From NCBI GenBank assembly GCA_963969395.1, contig OZ017803.1, positions 16,182,001 to 16,246,000 on the forward strand: a DNA stretch of 64,000 nt. Reading direction: 5' to 3'. Position 1 is the first letter of the stretch. The number at the start of each line of letters is the position of its first letter. The stretch is from Pseudoscleropodium purum (Eukaryota; Streptophyta; Bryopsida; Hypnales; Brachytheciaceae). Position numbers and translations under genes: made by a program. The notes under the pieces were generated by a model. That model ran no database searches. It was given only the letters and a program-made list of their open reading frames with translations, and had not been told where the DNA came from. Shown here one piece after another: positions 1 to 10,603 of the stretch.

Positions 1-846
1 TTTGGTTTTGTGTATGTTTGATTGTGAATGAGAAAGAGAGTCCTAGTTGGTCGTGTGTGTTTTTATTTGTCTGTACTTGTTCCTATGGAGGAAGTGGAAG
101 TTCGTTTGTTCGAGTTGGTGGTTGTAGTGGTGGGCATGAAGACCAATTCGGTTTATGAACAAGTGGAAATTGAAGAGCTTTAGTCCAAATTGGTGATTGT
201 GAGGCAGCATCGGAATGATGGCTGTGGGAGTTAAATGATTTAGTCCTATTAGGATGTTATGATGGAAATCTGGTAGTGAATTTTTGAAGTATGAGATAAA
301 TTTGGTTGTGATTACTGTTTAGTCAAATTGGTATTATATGTTAGTAAAAGATGATTGGGTGCAGAAATTGTGTAGTCCGAGTGGGAGTTTTTAATACAAT
401 GAACTAATTGGAGTGAATCAGTTAATAAAGGAAAAAAAAAATTATGTTTGTAATGGTGATATGTTACCTATTCGGTTGAATAAAGATTGAATTAAGCAAA
501 TTGGTAAATGGTATGTGTGTGTGTTTACGAATTATGAGTTAAATTAGTGTGCTGATTTTACCAAGTTGGAGTTTGGCAATTTGTAAGTGATACTAAATTG
601 GAAATTGACGGTTGCATGAATGATTTATTGTGTGATCGAACTCGGGAATTTGGAGATATGTATGAAGGTCTGAATTATTTGTGAGTGCTCTAAAGGTGAA
701 AGTTAATTTGCAGCTTTTAGTTTCTTTGTTGTGTCAATTCCTACTTGAGTGTTTAAGAGTGCCAGTCAAATCCAATTAGGGAGGATATTCAGGGCATGAG
801 GGTTAATTGATTATATCCAATTAGGAGTTGTAAAGCAAAATGAGTC

Positions 847-1023
847 ATGGAGAGTAATGAGAGTAAGAGTCCGAGTTCCAATTCGGGAAAGAAGAAGTGT
901 CAATGGTGCAGTGATAAAAATCACATAAAGCCAAGTTGTGGAGTTAAAGAGGATAAAACCAAGTTGGTGAAGGAAGAAGTAGCGGTTCCCTATATTGAAG
1001 ACAAAGTTCAATTGGAAAAGTGA
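847..1023 (+). pseudogene. Gag-like CCHC zinc-knuckle fragment
   Basis: This 58-codon frame starts at ATG 847 and ends at TGA 1021-1023. It contains KKCQWCSDKNHIKPSC, which fits the zinc-knuckle pattern C-x2-C-x4-H-x4-C (cysteines at residues 18, 21 and 31, histidine at 26). It is followed by a lysine- and glutamate-rich tail. CCHC knuckles of this type are found in the Gag nucleocapsid part of plant LTR retrotransposons, where they bind RNA. No complete gag or pol frame surrounds it, and the frame directly upstream is closed by a stop. An inverted, more decayed copy lies at about 2640-2790. I read it as a fragment of a dead retroelement. A small host zinc-knuckle protein is possible but less likely. 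Confidence 0.5.
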
Positions 1024-1777
1024 CATGCCCTTTTTGGAGTTGGAGATTGAAAGTTACAGGAAGCCGATCAGGAGCAAAAGCTGAACCGGTTTCATCCATA
1101 GCAATTCGATTTGGCCAAGAATGGAGATCCAATGAAAGATGAAGGAGTCCAATTTGAAGATTAAAAATCAATTCCAAACGGGGTGATACTTAACTTGGTG
1201 TTTTAAGAGTGGAGTGAATAATTAATTTAGTAATTATTATAGAAATTGTAAAGAATTAAATTCATATTAGTTGGAAGTATGCATTCCTTGTGTGTTTTAG
1301 TTCTTTATTAGTTTGTTCTAGTGTCGTTGTAGAAGTAGTCCTATTAGAATTGCCTCCCTAGGAACGAATTAAACTATTTATTTAGATAATCCAATTAGGA
1401 TCTAAATACATCTACAACGCCTTAAAGGTCATTATTTAAAAGACTATACTACTAGGACTATACTTAAAACACCCCTTTCTCTTGTAGCGATAGCATAGGT
1501 TCTTTCGAGGCCAATGGAGAAGACCTATACTTCTATCTTGATGTGTTGATAATTGAACTTGTTAAGATTTAAAAGAAAATATCTGGTTGATAGGGATTAT
1601 TTTTGTAAGGAATGAACTTAGTTATACCAAATTATTGATAAGTTAATCTTGTAATTTTGTAGGACCTCTTAGGATCCAATTTTTTCATCTTTGATTAGAT
1701 GGTTATTTAGTTAATTATTCCCTTATTGTTGCTTGAACCTCTTGATGCTAAGACAAAGATAGAGTACTTGCCATTCT

Positions 1778-2135
1778 GATTTGCTACTTATTAGACTTTG
1801 TAAGATTTTAAGAAGAAAAAAAATGGTTATTACTTAAGATTTGTTTGAAATCAATTAAGGATGTTACATTGAGATTACAGTCACTCCTCTCTTGTTGTTG
1901 GTTACTTCTCGGAGTCGAGAACAGCCCTCTGGTTGTTGGAAAAAAAATTCTTTTTTTTCTTATAGATAGGGGATTCTTCTCAATTCTAACGATAATTCAA
2001 CAACAAGAAAGAAATGGTTATAAAAATTAAAGTCCCAATGCAACAATCTCAATTGATTTCAAGGGAATCCTAATTAATCACCAATTTTTTTTTTTTTTTA
2101 AATCTTACAAAGTTCAATAAGTAGCACATCAAGGT
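1778..2135. repeat. Core of the inverted repeat
   Basis: Arms at about 1778-1870 and 2045-2135 are inverted copies of one another. The left arm reads GATTTGCTACTTATTAGACT onwards and the reverse complement of the right arm reads GATGTGCTACTTATTGAACT onwards. Both continue through a TTTGTAAGATTT block, a poly-A run and a TTTGAAATCAATT block. The spacer of roughly 175 bases contains a T-rich stretch and no recognisable gene. Confidence 0.7.
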
Positions 2136-3900
2136 TGTTCAAAGACCAAGGTAATAGATTCAAGGTAATAGGTCCATGATAATAGGTATTGAAATTTATC
2201 AAAAATAACAAATTTGATCCAAAATATTAGATAGAATCTTTAAAAATTTATATGCTCATAGATTCACAAGATCACAAATTCATACTTACACGTTCACAAA
2301 ATAGTAACTTTGTAATAGCAATGTAGATCGGAGTTTAATATATTACCTATAGGCAATTTATCCCTAGCATAAAAGATTCATTCCACAGGAAAATTCAAAA
2401 TAGGGATCCAACAAATAGTTTCTGAATTCTACTAGTAAGCAAAACCAATTGATTTTTGCAACATAATCTTTCCGCTATGCCTAATTACAACTACTCTCCC
2501 CTCTTAAAGTCCACAAGGATTAAATATTCTTCCAATTAGTCTTTAATTTTTTTACAACCTTTACCTCCAACTGGAACCTCAGATCTTTCTCAAATAGACA
2601 GCCTTCATCAATTTGGATCAGTCTCCATAGGTATAACTCAGAATTGATCACTTTTTCAAATTAGTCTTGTTTACCAATTGGGAATCCAACCTAATCTTCT
2701 TCACCAACTCGAGCTTTATAACTTCTACATTACAACTTCGCTTAATGAAACTATGGTATTAACAAAATTTTCATTTACTACCTACCAATTGGAAATTCTT
2801 CTTTTTATACTCCATATCAATCATATAATTTTTATAATCTCACAGCTTGATACCCAAGTAAAATTGAATTAGAAATTAACACACACAATTTCAATTAGTA
2901 CATAGTCCAAATAGAAATACAAATTTGCACTCCTGATTCATACATACACACAAAATTGGAATATAACTGTATACACTCAACATCTTAATATGCTTCGATT
3001 AGGTACAGACTAATCATCAACTAAGTACATCATACACATCAAATAATATTTGGTCAATTTTCAATTTTTATATTTTGAAGTGGTGGTCACCATCACTATT
3101 TACAACTTATAAGTTTAACATTTTGTTTACAAAAATTAACATACTTGCAAAGAATTTCTACACTATCATTCCATCAACTAGAAAAATTTCCGACTAGGCT
3201 CAAAGTATTCTATCAAAATATTACAATTTGTTTTTCTTTCTCGCACACCGACTACATAGGATTTCACACCAAATTGCCTGATTATCTCTTGAATCATACA
3301 TCTCTTCAAATAGGATTTCACCATTTGCACAACTATCAATCTAAGTTCGAAATCTATAAATTCAACTACTTGCTCTAACTTGAACTTACTACAGACATTT
3401 ACTACATCTCATTATCTTAAACACAAACTTTCACAAATTCCATCATTAATACATACTCTTCCAAATCAACTCCCGACTTAGACAATTTTTCCATTACAAA
3501 ATCTTCACGATTCTACACAAACACATCACCACCCATTGGCACATACACATCTTTTCAAATAGGGTTATAGACTCACACATTCACACTAATTCAACTTTGG
3601 ATCAACACACACACTTTCCAACTAGAAAATTATACGCAAACTTATACAAAAAATCAACAAACACAAATACGCAACTAAAATCGATTGGGACTCGCACTAG
3701 CTTCACTCACCGTGGGTGAAAAAAATAAAATACAACTTAGACTCTAATAGACTCTTTGACGACGGTTACTAATTTAAAGAAGATGACAGCCAACCTAATC
3801 TACTACCAATTGGAATTCCACAAGACATAGGTACAATCCATAGAATCAATTGACTCAACCAATATATAGTTCATCCGATTTGGTTGACTTACTATTAATT

Positions 3901-4889
3901 CTAATTCACCACCTACCAAATCAGACTTCTCTTTCTACCTCACTATTTCTTTAGCTTGTCATTGTGATCTATACCATGCTTGAGTAGAACCACCTGCTTT
4001 GCCTTCATATCTTCTGCCTCTTTTATCAATTGCATAGCCAATTTGGCATGATCTTTCCAAATTGGAACCTGGTTATGAAAAAATTAAAAGATTGAACCAT
4101 GATAGGTTTCCAATTCTACACATGTATCACAAATCAATACATTATAAGTACCAAGTAGAAATTGGGTAATACACATTAACTCCAAGAGTCTCATATGTTT
4201 AGCCAAATGGTAATGAATCTTGGAAAAGATCTTCATATTGGTACTAAAACATGCTTCATCTCAGTAATCCACTACAAATTGATACTCCTTACACCAACTC
4301 ACAAGTACAACAAAACTAGATCTTTATAATTCTTGTATTCTATAGCAAATTGGAAATAAGAATCAATGCACTCTGAATAAGTAGTAAACTTGCCCAGTAT
4401 GCTTGGCCATTTATACCACAACGGATCCAATTTGGCATTCTCCCTCTAGAAATAGTGCCGTAGATAAGGACAGGATCTTAGATCAGAAGTAAGATTAGAA
4501 GATTTACTTCTGATCCAAAATAGTCCAAAATACTTAACAACTTGATTACAAAAAGATGTATGTAGTTGGTTTAAGAACTTTCAATTTTTAATAAGAGTAT
4601 GGGACTTTTGAAATATAGTATATAGATTTGTTACAACTAAACAAAAAATTACATATAAACTTTTTTGAAAAGATAAATATATTTCAATATTTTCTATTCA
4701 CTTTGTTATGAATGTTCTAAAAGTTTAATTTGAGTGAAATGCTTTCTATATTATAAAAAAAAATTCATTACAAAATGAGAGACTTTATAGAAGGTCAAAA
4801 TTTGGAGACGTTTTTTTATAAATATTTATCAAAATCATTATTATTTTTTTCCTATCGTGTTTTATTTTAAAAGATTAAGGTGGGCCGTC
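3901..4889. other. Non-coding, degraded repeat DNA
   Basis: There is no convincing coding frame. CCAATTNGG-like motifs continue to about 4450 and then stop, which may mark the far edge of the inverted repeat unit. From 4500 the sequence is plain AT-rich DNA. Confidence 0.4.
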
Positions 4890-6913
4890 CTTTACTTTTA
4901 AATTTTTTCTATTTTATATCCAATGTAATAGCCATCAAAGGAAATAATCTTCATTTTTAGTGATTTATAATGAGGCCTTGGGTGCCACTTTTGAACCACT
5001 CATCTATAGAATTATTTGCAAATGAGAATTGAAAGTTATCGAAAATTATAATGAGGTCATCAATATACAATTCCAAGATTAATAGTAAAAAAATAATTGT
5101 TTAAAGTAAACATTTTAGTCGGATTGACATTTGATGAAACCCTAGGTTCAAAGAAATGTATTGAATGTTTCATACCAAACACAAAGTGCCTACTTGAGTC
5201 TCTATAAGGATTTTAGCAATCAACAAATTTTGATTTTAGTTCTAGATTTGATACAACCTTCAAGCTCAAAAATAAAACATTTCTTCCCTAAAATTCCATG
5301 TAGAAAAGTAATTGTCACATTCATTTAATGTATGTGATAATCATAGAGTGTAAAAAAAGCTTATAAAAGTTTGAAGAATGTCATCTTTATAACAAGAAAA
5401 AAAAATTCATAGAAATCGAGACTTAGTTGTTGGGGAAAAACCCAAGCAATAAATTAGGCTTTGTATTGGACTAATAAGCCATCAAAATTATATATATACC
5501 AAAAATTTATTTTGTATTAATGATAGAATAATGTGGAGGAGGATCCACAAGTTCTCAAGTTTTATTATTAAATAAAGAATAATACTCATTATCCATGACA
5601 AGTTTTCAAGCTCAAACATTAAGATTGGGAAGGACTTTAGTCATAGTGAGAAGTTCAACAAATTGAGCTAAGAGGCTAAAACAATATAAATTTGTACTAT
5701 AAAATTTAGAGGTAGTTTATTGGCTTTTATTTGGATGTTGTAAGCTTTGTTCTAGAAAAGATTTATTGAACTAATCTTGATGTTTACGTGGACAAATAGA
5801 AAATGTGAAAAAAAAGGCAATGAATTTGAAGAATTAGGAAGAGGTGGTGATGTCGGTGGGCTTTGCTTTGAAGGAATGATTGGTTGAATTGATGGCAAGT
5901 GGATATTATGTTCAAATTATTGAATAAATAACTCAAAGATAAAATATAAATCATCAGATTTGATGAATCAAGTGGATAGATTACTTGTGTTAAAAGAAGA
6001 TGAACCACTGTTAGATAATAGATATTCTTCATGAAAAAATCACAATTGATAAAAAATTGTTGAATTTCTAAATTATATAGTCAATATTTTTAATGCCATT
6101 AGGAATATCATAACTGGAAAATGTACACTTGATAGTTTTAATGTCAAATTTATTTTTTAATGATCAAGAATATGGGCATAAACAAAACAACCAAAAATAT
6201 GAAGGTTACTTAAGTCGGATTTTAAACTTGTTTAGAGCACATAAAGCATGATATTTGGCAAAGCCAAAGTATATGAAGAATTTTGTAAGTAACAAGTTAT
6301 GAACACAACTTTGGCTCTAAAAGAATTTGGCAAATGAACAACATTAAACATACTGAAAATCGCTTCAATTAATGTTTAATTTTTGCATTCGAAAATTCCA
6401 TTTTGTACTAGTTTATATTTTATAAAGAGTGGTAAATTGGCGCTACATGTCATGATCAAGAATGTATAAAAAACTTTAGACGTAAATTTGCCTCCATTAT
6501 CAAATCAAATATGAGAATCTTGTAATCAATAAATTGATTTTCTACAAGTTGTTTATAATTTTGAAAATAATTAAAAACTTCTTATTTGATTTTTTAGTTA
6601 AACAATATTGTTGTAAACCTCGAGAAGTCATTGATAAAAGTAAAAAAATAAGCAACAACAACAAGCATTGATTTGATGTGCACATAGGTCCACACAAATC
6701 TGTGTGGATCATTGCAAGCGGCATAATAACTTATGTTACACTATTAAGCGAGTAAGATAATTTTGTTAGTTTGCAGAATAAACAACCTTTACATAATGAT
6801 AAACTCAATTTAATATTTGACAAACTGTTGATCAAATTGTACGAATTCATAAAATAATGTGAAGTGGGTTGATAATTTAACTTTTGAAGAAGAAGAAATT
6901 GAAGGAAATGCAA
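4890..6913 (-). pseudogene. Ty1/Copia retrotransposon pol relic
   Basis: Read on the minus strand from 6913 downwards, the pieces fall in Copia pol order. First comes a pre-integrase zinc-binding remnant (LCKGCLFCKLTKLSYS, about 6750-6800). Next is the integrase start MIHTDLCGPM (about 6690-6720), then FDNGGKFTSKVFYTFL (about 6445-6500) and VQNGIFECKN (about 6380-6410), which match the Copia integrase SDNGGEF and QNGVVERKN blocks with the catalytic D and E positions. After that comes LSNLHIFGCFVYAHI (about 6180). A reverse-transcriptase active-site relic, LELYIDDLIIIFDN, lies at about 5035-5080. Frames are broken by many stops and shifts, so no protein could be made. LTRs were not found. The superfamily call is firm; the limits are approximate. 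Confidence 0.75.
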
Positions 6914-8107
6914 TGATGGGAGGAGAAATGGTGATTGACAATTTGATTTTTTTAAATGAAGTGATTCAAGGTCAAGGAATAGTTTAAAGAACGAATGTTA
7001 ATATATTCAAGTCAATAATGCTATTGAAGCATATCATTTGCAAGTTGAAGTAGAGTATGTGTCATGTCAATTAAATCAAATGGTTCTATGTTGATACTAA
7101 GAGTGAATAGAACCCCATCTCTGAACATACAAAATTAATATTGTGCCCTTGATTCTGATGATTTTGTAATATTTTAATAATATGTTGATTTTTAATAAAG
7201 ATTAAAGTGATGTATTCAATATTTATAATTTAAAATATTGAAATAAGATTCTTAACTAAGCTTGGAACCAATAATACATCAAGAATTAATAAAGTTTATT
7301 CATTAAATAGTCTTAAAATGATGGAATTCAAGTCAATGGCATGGTGAGTACTATATCACTAAGAATAATCAAGCATGAAGAATTCAACAATTTATAATTA
7401 TGAAACAATAATTTAACTAGGAACATGTGTTAATTTGTTCTTGTGTTGATATACTAAAAAAAAAAAAAAGATAATGCCACTATTGTAGAAAAGAAATAGT
7501 AAGGTTTTTCACTACAATAATTATATAGTTAATTTTTAGTGAATCCTATTTTGTTTCAATTTTTTTTTGCAATCCTAGGATTTGTAACCAAAGATGCTAC
7601 AATTATAGCAAATAATAGTTGGTCTAAAAGATTTTTGAGAAAACTAAGCAAGATTGCGAAAAGAGACTTTTGAATTCTACATGTTTTTTTCATTCAATGA
7701 TCGGAAAATTGGTTTGTTGTTTTTAAAATATGGACCAAATGAGAAAGATTTAGTGAAGAATGATTTGATAAACTTTTCCTTTACATAAAATGCATAAAAT
7801 GAAGAAAATTCACCTTTGAAAGTGTTTGTTGTATTTTGCTAAAAACTATTTGAAAGTAGTTTAGAAAATGTGAGGTTGAAAATGCCTCTTTGTGTTGTAA
7901 CAAACGCACTTTAAGAATTTAAAAGTATTGATAAGAGCAACATAATTTGTTAAGAATTGGTGAATAAGCAGCTTATAATAATTATTTTGTGAAGTACAAA
8001 TTGTCAGATTTAAAAAAAATCAATAACGTCATCTATGTCACTCATTGTATGATGTAACTGTTTAATTAAACTAACTTGAGAGACTTGATTTGACCATTGA
8101 TAGAGTT
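6914..8107. other. AT-rich intergenic DNA
   Basis: I see no gene here. The stretch may include the remainder of the Copia relic (its gag side), but no motif is readable. It ends at the direct repeat that borders the hAT segment. Confidence 0.4.
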
Positions 8108-8115
8108 GTTTCATT
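8108..8115. repeat. Left 8-bp target-site duplication GTTTCATT
   Basis: GTTTCATT here is identical to 19648-19655. hAT transposons make 8-bp target duplications. Both copies abut inverted terminal repeats facing each other. Confidence 0.7.
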
Positions 8116-8140
8116 TAGAGTTGACACGACATCCGGACGC
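8116..8140 (+). repeat. Left terminal inverted repeat of the hAT segment
   Basis: It starts TAGAGTTGACACGACATCCG and runs directly into a GC-rich subterminal island, an arrangement typical of hAT ends where transposase binds subterminal motifs. Its partner is at 19623-19647. Confidence 0.6.
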
Positions 8141-8292
8141 GGACGTTGTGTCCGCAGCGTCCGCTGACATTCGCAGTCCCTGCGGACGCAGCGTCCGCCG
8201 GGACCGCCCTGTCCGCTTGTCACCCCGTCCGCCCCGTCCGCTTTGACGGCCCTATTTCCCCCGACCGCCCTACCCAAATTGCCCCGCGGTCA
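8131..8292. repeat. GC-rich subterminal island 1 (GTCCGCCC orientation)
   Basis: Short motifs such as GTCCGCCCC, CGTCCGC and GGACGC are packed together in otherwise AT-rich DNA. On the plus strand the island is mainly C-rich. It lies just inside the left hAT end and downstream of the kinase-like gene. Confidence 0.7.
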
Positions 8293-8627
8293 CTCCCTTA
8301 ATCTTTAAACAATTTAAAAGATTATAAAGTTTGACCATGAGTCCATGATAGTCTTGAAACTATGAAAAAATTCCAATTCATTTTCAGAAGGCAAACTAAA
8401 AAAGTTTGTGACTTCAAATATATATATATACTATTTAAAAAATCGAGATCAACACAAATACAAACATAATCAATATGGGCAAAATATATTGAATTTAATA
8501 TAGAATACCATATATTGTGTACATTTGGCTAATTGCACATATAATTTTTTTCATTCCAACTCTATATTTCTAAACTAATTTTTAATGCCTATATAACCTA
8601 TTCAACTACTACTTCTACACTACCAAT
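8293..8627. other. AT-rich spacer
   Basis: Between island 1 and the 3' end of the kinase-like pseudogene there is only AT-rich DNA, including a short TATATA run near 8418. Confidence 0.5.
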
Positions 8628-10120
8628 CTAATATAAATGGCGGAAATGTTCATCTGGCATCGGCCAATGATATGTATTAGAAAATCGCGTAATCACATGG
8701 GCCAAACTAGTATTTTCATCGTCAGTCTTCGAAAAAATGCGCTTCAAGTAAGCATAAAATACTTTTGCAAAGTCATGAAAGGCAAATTGTGTCGCACTAG
8801 GTGTTTTTCGTAGCACGTTGAAATACGCCTCTGACATGTTGTTTCCATTCATCCACCGAGCAATTTTTCGAATGGCATACTCTTCCGACTTACGTGAATA
8901 CATCGGAATGACTTCCACATCTGCACCTGCTCTATGCAAATATGCAATACGTGGATCCACCTACCATCTCCTCTGCAAAGTCTGTTTCATTTCATTTGTT
9001 GATGTAAATGTGTACAAAGACTTCATTGGCTGAGAAGCTAAGGTGGTCATGCCCCAATCGCAAACTCCAATGTACACACGTGACTCATCCTCTGGAAAAT
9101 GCAACAAGATGTTGTCCGGAGAAAGATCATTGTGCAAATGTCCAACAAGATGCACTGCATACATTATATGCATAAACGCCCAAGTCAACTCCGTGCGCTT
9201 CTTCCGATATCGTCCTAAATGGTGAGCTTTTACAACCTCCTCTTCAGTTGGATTCGTATACATCAAACGGATTTGAATGTTGTCTGGAAAGTCCTTAGCC
9301 ATATTCAACATTTGTCGAAGAGTTCCACCATTCCACCAATACACATAACCTTCACACGTCGTTCTGTGCACCGCAGCAAACCGTATCACACCCGCGTGTG
9401 GAATTCGAACAGCCATTGATTCGTTTTGATGTTCTAGCTTTGCAAGATCGGGTCGAGTTTGGTGATGAATGGATTTCTTTGCCGCAAACTCCCAATAAGG
9501 AAGTATTCCTAGAAATCCTTCAATACGAACCTTTCAAATCGTTGCATATCCACCTCTCATCGTTCTATTATCAACATCAATCATGTGTGTTGTATCTGGA
9601 AGTGCTATGAGGTGCCGTTTGGTCCTTTCCGCTTCAGCAACTCCATCATTGCTTTTCCACCAACTAATTGAACCAACTCGATTATGCGTTTTGGCAAATG
9701 GAGCACATCGCCCCCTAAATAAGTCCGCTTTCAGAATCACTTCTTCAAACTGGGCGTCATTGGGTCGATATTCCTTGCCATATTTAACCAAAATGACTTT
9801 GGAATTCCACAAAGCATCATGAACCTTGTTCTCCAAACATTTGGTGAAGTACGTTTTATGCATTTCATCATGTCACTTCGCCACATTCAATGCATCCAAC
9901 AACATCTGTATCATGTCTACCTTGAATTTAGATACGCACTCCTCTTGATATCTGATGTACTTATTGTCTAAAGACAATGTTGTTTCCGATTCATAAAATT
10001 GAACGATGCGCTCAATCATGAATTTTTGCATTCCTCCGAAGGACTTTGGCGAGCTACCTCCAAGTTTGATGGTCCTTCTCCATGTTTCAGCTTAGCAACC
10101 TTCTTCTTCCCCTTCGTCAT
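8628..10120 (-). pseudogene. Protein kinase-like cargo gene, broken
   Basis: Starting from ATG at 10120 (MTKGKKKVAKL), a frame of about 497 codons runs to a stop at 8628. It needs one frameshift near 10020 and passes three in-frame stops (9873-9875 TGA, 9534-9536 TGA, 8961-8963 TAG). Kinase landmarks occur in the right order: a glycine-loop remnant RGGYATI followed by KVRIEGF, a candidate ATP-lysine site FAAKKS, a catalytic loop GHLHNDLSPDNILL (matching HRDLKPEN with N replacing R), and CDWGM in place of DFG. No clear APE motif follows. The roughly 180-residue N-terminal part is not recognised. The Asp of the catalytic loop and the Asp of DWG are present, so the ancestor may have been active. 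GC-rich islands flank it on both sides. Most breaks fit C-to-T or G-to-A decay. The kinase fold is well supported; substrate and subfamily are unknown. Confidence 0.7.
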
Positions 10121-10316
10121 CGTGACAAATGAAATTGATATAGATCAAATTTTGTAATTTGAAATTGAATTCACGCGCAAGTGTCCAAAAAATTGGCAAC
10201 AAGGAGGCCCCAATAAACCACTCTTGCCTTGCCTCGGAAAGGAGCCAATGGAGGATGAACCACCAAGCTCTCCGCTCCACCTTGCATTCACAAGGGGCAA
10301 AGTAAAAGTGACAATG

Positions 10317-10603
10317 CGGACGGCCCGTCCGCCCCATCGGACGGGCCAGAGGTGGCGGACGAATCGGCCGTTCGCCTCCCCGAAACCCTAGAGCCCCGTC
10401 CGCCCGATCGGACGGTCTGGGGGGGCGGACGGGTATCGGGGCCGACGAGGCGGACAGGGCGAACGGCGGATAGGTATCGGGGCGGATGGGGGTCTGGGCG
10501 GACGGGGGTCTGGGCGGATGGGACGGACGGGTATGAGGGCGGACGGGGTCTGGGCGGATGGGGGTTTGGGCGGATGGGGCAGACGGGTACGAGGGCGAAC
10601 AGA
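10317..10603. repeat. GC-rich island 2 (GGGCGGAC orientation)
   Basis: A dense array of GGGCGGACGGG and GGGCGGATGGGG units, with repeated short blocks such as GTCTGGGCGGA. It is G-rich on the plus strand, so it is inverted relative to island 1. It lies about 200 bases upstream of the kinase-like start. Long open frames across it are by-products of the GC-rich repeat. Confidence 0.75.

Larger units (their letters stand above)
1..3900. repeat. Large imperfect inverted repeat of gag-like retroelement relics
   Basis: The left part (1 to about 1780) is rich in G and T on the plus strand, and the right part (about 2135 to 3900) is rich in A and C, so base skew flips around position 1950. The reverse complement of 2640-2790 aligns with 870-1030, sharing stretches such as AAGTTGTGGAGTTAAAG-like and GAGTTGGTGAAG-like blocks in the same order. 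Both halves carry short motifs close to CCAATTNGG every few tens of bases. The left end is cut by the window edge, so total length is unknown. It could be two retroelement copies in opposite orientation or one fold-back element. The outer boundary near 3900 is approximate. Confidence 0.5.
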
